From SIG673 sp045653945 (GTDB taxonomy: Bacteria; Bacillota; Clostridia; Oscillospirales; CAG-272), in contig JAZOML010000063.1 of assembly GCA_045653945.1 (NCBI GenBank), positions 1-36,157 of the forward strand: a DNA stretch of 36,157 nt, written 5' to 3'. Under the pieces are notes generated by a model. The model saw only the letters and a list, made by a program, of their open reading frames with translations, ran no database searches and was not told the DNA's origin. The translations under genes and the position numbers were made by a program. Position 1 is the first letter of the stretch; every line of letters starts with the position of its first letter. Below, piece by piece: positions 32,073-36,157 of the stretch.

Positions 32073-33911
32073 TTAGTTCTCCGTTTCTTCACTGTGGAAA
32101 TACATATAAATCGTGTCGGCATCTATTTTAGTGATGCCCTTAACTGCCGCGATTTCGTCGCGACTTGCATTTTTTATTGCTCCTATGCTCTTAAAATGTG
32201 TCATAAGAGCCTTTGCTTTATTTGGTCCTATACCTACAATATCGGTAAGGGATGATTTTTTTACGGATTTGCGCTTCGCCTTTTGCATAGTGCCAAAGGT
32301 GAAACGGTGTACCTCGTCCTGTATTTTATATATAAAATTGAAGACAGCGTTTTCTCTTGCAATGCTGATTTCCTCTGTGTCTGAGGTCAGCGCTCTTGTT
32401 TTGTGAAAGTCGTCCTTGACCATACCGAATACGGGGATTTGTATTCCCTGCTCGGATAAAAGCTCGCGTATAACCGAAACGTGTCCCTTTCCGCCGTCAA
32501 GCAGTATAAGGTCGGGATAGGTATCCTCAGTATGGGAAAGTCGCCTGCTTATCGCTTCACGCATTGAGGCGTAGTCGTCAGGTGCAGAAACCGACTTGAT
32601 TTTGTAGGTTCGATATGCAGACTTGTTGAATTTTCCGTTTAGTACAGAAATTTTTCCTGCGGTAATGTTATCAGCACCCATATTTGAAATATCGTAAGAC
32701 TCAATAAGCTCGGGCACTACCTCAAGGGAAAGGAGGTGGGCAAGTCGCAGTGCGATATCGTCCTGCTTTTCCTTTGCGCTTTTGTGCTTGCTTGCAAACT
32801 CTTTTGCGTTTTCATATACCATTTTGCAAAGCTGCTTTGCGTTACCCTTTTCGGGAAAGCGCAGGTGTGCTTTACAGCTGCAGCTTGTTTCAAGAAACGC
32901 CTGTAAATCCTCGCATCCCTCGTCGGAAATCGGGAAATCAAGTGTAATCTCGTTTGGAATAAACTCCCTTTTTAAGTAGAAATCGCAAAGATAAGATATA
33001 ATATCACTTTCTCCGGCAAGCTGCTCGGCGGGGAAAATCTCGGTTTCGCTATCGGTTATAGAGCCCTCACGAATAAAAAATACCGAAATTGCCGTACAAA
33101 AATCGTCGGAATAGTATGCGATAACGTCTTTTTCGTCATCTGGTGCACCGACAACCTTTTGTGTTTGCTTGCAGGCGTCAAGCGCCCGAATTCTATCGCG
33201 TAGCCTTGCCGCTGCCTCGAAGTTCAAATCCTCAGCCGCCGCCAGCATTTGTGCTTCCAAATCGCGTTTTACAACTCCAAACGAGCCACGCAAAAACGCC
33301 ATAGCCTTTTTGTTTCTTTCCTTATATTCGTCGGCTGAAATACTGTTGTCGCAAGGGGCGGAGCAAGTGCCGAGCTGCTTATAAATGCAGGGGCGCTCTT
33401 TACCGATATCTCTTGGGAAAACTCTCTTGCACGATGCAAGTCCAAACGCCCTTTGCGCTGTTTTCATAAGAGAAAGTGCGGTTTGTGCCGATGAAAATGG
33501 GCCGAAATACCTTGCGCCGTCATTTACTCTTTTTCTTGTGAAAAGCAGTGTAGGGTATTCGTCATTTATCGTTAATTTTAGGTAGGGATAGCTTTTTGAG
33601 TCCTTGAGTCTTATGTTAAATTTAGGTGTATGCAGCTTTATAAGTCTGTTTTCAAGGACAAGCGCCTCGATGTTGGTATCAGTGAGGATGTAATCAAAAT
33701 CCTGCACACGGCTTACCATAGTTAAGGTTTTTATATTGTGGTTTTTTACGTCGGTAAAATATGAGGTAACTCTGTTTTTGAGAGCCTTAGACTTTCCGAC
33801 GTATATTATTTTCCCAAGCTTATCCTTCATCAGATAAACTCCGGGGGTAAGCGGAAGGGAAGCGGCTTTCTTTCGTAAAGCCGTTATAAGCTCGTCATTG
33901 ATGACTACCAT
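32073..33911 (-). CDS. uvrC: Excinuclease ABC subunit UvrC
   Basis: A 612-residue endonuclease of nucleotide excision repair that cuts on both sides of the lesion after UvrAB loading. Order: GIY-YIG domain (LTPGVYLMKD, IYVGKSK), a Cys-rich region (CKRVFPRD...CIYKQLGTCSAPC split over 60 residues), UVR motif (LNFEAAARLRDRIRAL), RNase-H-like domain (ESYDISNMG, PDLILLDGGKGH), and a C-terminal double helix-hairpin-helix (SLTDIVGIGPNKAKALMTHF, cited as landmark). GGGAGG lies eight bases before the ATG at 33909-33911; the frame extends further up without a site and through a terminator. First gene of the operon with rsmD, coaD and rsmH. Confidence 0.96.
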   Translation of the reverse strand: MVVINDELITALRKKAASLPLTPGVYLMKDKLGKIIYVGKSKALKNRVTSYFTDVKNHNIKTLTMVSRVQDFDYILTDTNIEALVLENRLIKLHTPKFNIRLKDSKSYPYLKLTINDEYPTLLFTRKRVNDGARYFGPFSSAQTALSLMKTAQRAFGLASCKRVFPRDIGKERPCIYKQLGTCSAPCDNSISADEYKERNKKAMAFLRGSFGVVKRDLEAQMLAAAEDLNFEAAARLRDRIRALDACKQTQKVVGAPDDEKDVIAYYSDDFCTAISVFFIREGSITDSETEIFPAEQLAGESDIISYLCDFYLKREFIPNEITLDFPISDEGCEDLQAFLETSCSCKAHLRFPEKGNAKQLCKMVYENAKEFASKHKSAKEKQDDIALRLAHLLSLEVVPELIESYDISNMGADNITAGKISVLNGKFNKSAYRTYKIKSVSAPDDYASMREAISRRLSHTEDTYPDLILLDGGKGHVSVIRELLSEQGIQIPVFGMVKDDFHKTRALTSDTEEISIARENAVFNFIYKIQDEVHRFTFGTMQKAKRKSVKKSSLTDIVGIGPNKAKALMTHFKSIGAIKNASRDEIAAVKGITKIDADTIYMYFHSEETEN

Positions 33912-33936
33912 ATAATTTTCCTCCCGTAAAAAGAAT

Positions 33937-33973
33937 AAAAGCAGACTGGTATATTTCACCGCAGTCCGCTTTT
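33937..33973 (-). terminator. Terminator after the HPr-like gene, just before uvrC
   Basis: On the minus strand AAAAGCGGACTG pairs with CAGTCTGCTTTT (12 bp, one G-U) and is followed by TTATTCTTTTT. It lies only 13 bases before the uvrC ribosome binding site, so uvrC is either read through or served by a promoter hidden in this gap (TTGCAA and TATACC are possible). Confidence 0.8.
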
Positions 33974-34004
33974 GCAATTGAGATGTTTGCCGTTTACGGC
34001 GAAA

Positions 34005-34265
34005 TTATTTATCGAAACCGTTTTCGATGAGATTAGCGAGCTTGTCAACTGCTTCCTCTGCGTCAGAACCTTCAGCGGTAATGATAACCGTCATATCCTT
34101 TTTAGCTCCGAGAGAGATAACACCGAGAAGGCTCTTGGCATTTGCCTTTCTATCCTCAGTTTCAACCCAAATGGAGCACTTAAAGGAATTAGCTGCCTGA
34201 ACTAAACGGGGAGCATTTGCGGCGTTGAGGCCGAGTGCGTTGGTTATAGTTAACTGGCGTGTCAT
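34005..34265 (-). CDS. HPr-like protein lacking the active-site histidine (Crh type)
   Basis: An 86-residue protein of the HPr fold, the phosphocarrier of the PTS sugar uptake system. The segment that should read GLHARPA is GLNAANAPRLVQ: Asn14 replaces the phosphorylated His15 and the neighbouring Arg and Pro are changed too, so it cannot carry phosphate from Enzyme I. The regulatory serine is kept in KSLLGVISLG (Ser45, equal to Ser46 of HPr). This is the pattern of Crh in Bacillus, where a His-less HPr works with CcpA after HPr kinase acts. GGAGG is six bases before the ATG. Single gene with its own promoter. Confidence 0.87.
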   Translation of the reverse strand: MTRQLTITNALGLNAANAPRLVQAANSFKCSIWVETEDRKANAKSLLGVISLGAKKDMTVIITAEGSDAEEAVDKLANLIENGFDK

Positions 34266-34315
34266 AAAAAACCTCCGTTTGCCTTACAAAAAGGCAATTA
34301 TAATTCTTCCTTATT

Positions 34316-34344
34316 ATTATAGCAAATGCTAAGTTAAAAATCAA
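34316..34344 (-). promoter_or_regulatory. Promoter of the HPr-like gene
   Basis: TTGATT (34339-34344), 17 bases, TATAAT (34316-34321) preceded by TGC, an extended -10. It lies about 50 bases before the start codon. Confidence 0.78.
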
Positions 34345-34472
34345 TAGCTTTGCGGCAAAAATAAAAATATTGTACCTTTTGTATAAAAATTTTTGAATAT
34401 ACAAAGTTTTTTTATATCTTTTTACATTACCTCCTTCTATTTAAATTTTATGCAAAAAAATACGGGGTATAC

Positions 34473-34501
34473 TTGACAAAATGACTAAAAATGTGTATAA
34501 T
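34473..34501 (+). promoter_or_regulatory. Promoter of the T-box-valS unit
   Basis: TTGACA (34473-34478) and TATAAT (34496-34501) with 17-base spacing, a perfect consensus promoter about 360 bases upstream of valS. Confidence 0.85.
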
Positions 34502-34507
34502 AAATAT

Positions 34508-34762
34508 AAATAAAATGACTGTGATGCGGAGGAGTACCTTGCACATACCTTGCAGAGAGCGGACGTTTTGGTGAAAGTTCGTAGGTGTTACTTGGGAAGG
34601 TCGCCGTTGAGTCGGTATTCGGGAGAATATCCGTTTTTCCTGCGTTAAAGGATTTGAGTGCGTGTTTTAAAACGACTGTTGCCGTTTTAAATTGCGAATT
34701 CGGGTGGTACCACGGAATTTTTGCTCCGTCCCGTTTTTTCGGGACGGAGCTTGTTATTTTTT
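34508..34762 (+). ncRNA. Valine T-box leader of valS
   Basis: A tRNA-sensing T-box riboswitch. The conserved T-box GGGTGGTACCACGG is at 34702-34715 and is followed by a strong terminator: GCTCCGTCCCG (34723-34733), TTTTTT, CGGGACGGAGC (34740-34750) and a T run. In stem I the loop-E parts AGTA (34533-34536) and GAA (34596-34598) frame a GTC at 34600-34602, a valine codon, as specifier, which agrees with the downstream valS. Uncharged tRNA-Val should open the terminator. Confidence 0.93.
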
Positions 34763-34862
34763 AAAACTTTTTTGTAATTTTGACATAATACTCGTCTGGA
34801 ACGAAGAGAACATTTCATGCCGTATATGAATAAAAGTAATAAAGCCGAAAGGATAAAATAAA

Positions 34863-36157
34863 ATGAAAAAAGAACTTGCAAAAACTTATGCTCCTGCCGA
34901 GATAGAGGATAGACTCTATGCTCTATGGTGCGAAAAGGGATATTTTACTCCCGACACCGAAAACGATATAAAGAAAGGTAAAAAGCCGTTTACCATAGTT
35001 ATTCCGCCTCCGAACGTAACGGGACAGCTCCATATGGGACACGCTCTTGATGAAACCTTGCAGGATATTCTTATCCGTTACAAGAGAATGCAGGGCTTTT
35101 CTACGCTTTGGATACCGGGTACGGACCACGCAGGTATAGCTACGCAAATTAAGGTTGAGGAAAATCTCCGTGTAAACGAGGGACTTACCCGATATGACCT
35201 TGGCAGAGAAAAATTCCTTGAGCGCGTTTGGGATTGGAAGGAAAAATTTGGCGGAAGAATTATCAGCCAGCTTAAAAAGCTTGGTGCATCCTGCGACTGG
35301 ACAAAGGAACGCTTCACTATGGACGCAGGCTGCTCGAAGGCAGTTCGCGAGGTATTCGTTAACCTCTATAATAAAGGACTTATCTATCGTGGAAACCGTA
35401 TAATCAACTGGTGTCCTCACTGTATTACTGCGCTTTCCGATGCTGAGGTTGAATACGAGGAGCAGGCAGGACACTTTTGGCATATTCGCTATCCCGTAAA
35501 GGATAGCGACGAGTACGTTACCGTTGCTACAACACGTCCCGAAACTATGCTTGGTGATACCGCAGTTGCAGTTCACCCAGAAGATGAAAGATATACTCAC
35601 CTCGTTGGCAAAATGCTCGTGCTTCCTCTTGCTAACAGAGAAATTCCCGTTATCGCCGACGAGTATGTTGAAAAGGACTTTGGTACAGGCTGTGTTAAGA
35701 TTACACCTGCGCACGACCCTAACGACTTTGAGGTAGGTAAGCGCCATAACTTAAAGCAGATCAAGGTTCTTGCAGACGATGCTACCGTTAGCTATGACGG
35801 TAAATACTACGGTATGGACCGATATGCGGCAAGAAAGGCTATAATTGCTGACCTTCAGGAGCAGGGCTACCTCGTTAAGATTGAGGAGCATAGCCACAAC
35901 GTCGGTACCTGCTACCGTTGTAAGACCACCGTTGAGCCGATAACCTCTGACCAGTGGTTTGTTAAGATGAAGCCTCTTGCTGAGCCTGCTCTTGAGGTTG
36001 TTAAGAGTGGTAAGGTACGCTTTGAGCCTGACCGCTTCTCTAAAATTTACACTAACTGGATGGAAAACGTTCTTGATTGGTGTATTTCCCGTCAGCTTTG
36101 GTGGGGACATAGAATTCCTGCCTTCTACTGCGATAAGTGCGGCGAGATGACCGTTTC
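34863..36157 (+). CDS. valS: Valyl-tRNA synthetase, 5' part
   Basis: The first 431 residues are visible and the frame is open at the right edge (a full ValRS has about 880). A class I synthetase: PPPNVTGQLHMGHAL carries the HIGH-type motif HMGH (57-60), then TDHAGIATQ, an editing-domain TTRPETMLGDTAV and TPAHDPNDFE, and WCISRQLWWGHRIP near the end. AAAGGA lies nine bases before the ATG. The KMSKS loop lies beyond the window. Transcription is controlled by the T-box leader, so the gene is induced when valine runs short. Confidence 0.97.
   Translation, partial: MKKELAKTYAPAEIEDRLYALWCEKGYFTPDTENDIKKGKKPFTIVIPPPNVTGQLHMGHALDETLQDILIRYKRMQGFSTLWIPGTDHAGIATQIKVEENLRVNEGLTRYDLGREKFLERVWDWKEKFGGRIISQLKKLGASCDWTKERFTMDAGCSKAVREVFVNLYNKGLIYRGNRIINWCPHCITALSDAEVEYEEQAGHFWHIRYPVKDSDEYVTVATTRPETMLGDTAVAVHPEDERYTHLVGKMLVLPLANREIPVIADEYVEKDFGTGCVKITPAHDPNDFEVGKRHNLKQIKVLADDATVSYDGKYYGMDRYAARKAIIADLQEQGYLVKIEEHSHNVGTCYRCKTTVEPITSDQWFVKMKPLAEPALEVVKSGKVRFEPDRFSKIYTNWMENVLDWCISRQLWWGHRIPAFYCDKCGEMTV

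Overview
The window looks like a chromosomal segment of an anaerobic, Gram-positive-type Clostridia (Bacillota) of moderate GC content. The evidence is the ctsR-mcsA-mcsB-clpC operon with CtsR operators, a valine T-box leader, the cysteine-rich zinc form of ribosomal protein L31, ferredoxin-dependent indolepyruvate oxidoreductase, clear TTGACA/TATAAT promoters and strong AGGAGG ribosome binding sites. A gut Christensenellales- or Oscillospirales-like lineage is plausible, but no 16S rRNA is present to prove it. I see no CRISPR array, tRNA, rRNA, insertion sequence or prophage.

Layout. 1-629: a 5' fragment of an unknown gene running off the left edge, then a non-coding stretch with palindromes and the rplM-rpsI terminators. 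630-1479: rplM-rpsI (minus). 1770-2534: a divergent pair, an XRE regulator and a zinc-ribbon membrane protein, sharing a promoter region with a perfect palindrome. 2608-3459: a DegV-family fatty-acid-binding protein. 3564-7658 (minus): a DEDDh exonuclease followed by two ABC half-exporters that form an asymmetric heterodimer. 7957-12425 (plus): ctsR-mcsA-mcsB-clpC, the protein quality control operon with tandem CtsR operators over its promoter. 12602-15360 (minus): a PHP phosphatase and a YgiQ radical SAM protein. 15581-20152 (plus): a surface beta-helix protein and a P2-type calcium-like ATPase. 20203-20412 (minus): rpmE with a long structured leader.

20761-24848 (plus): PaaK-type aryl-acetate CoA ligase, iorA, iorB and a double-ACT protein, an operon joining aryl acetates, aryl-acetyl-CoAs and aryl pyruvates. 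25001-28726 (plus): a 1241-residue membrane protein with twelve 9-residue acidic repeats, a conserved-looking domain of unknown function and a C-terminal end resembling ribosomal protein uL15. 28772-29965 (minus): an HD-domain dGTPase-like protein. 30040-33911 (minus): uvrC-rsmD-coaD-rsmH, a housekeeping operon. 34005-34265 (minus): an HPr-like protein without the phosphorylatable histidine. 34473-36157 (plus): T-box leader and the 5' part of valS.

Most of the window is core housekeeping. The least explained parts are the 1241-residue protein, the beta-helix protein, the XRE/zinc-ribbon pair, the histidine-less HPr and the left-edge non-coding stretch. The uL15-like fusion and the His-less HPr are the best candidates for something not fully described.
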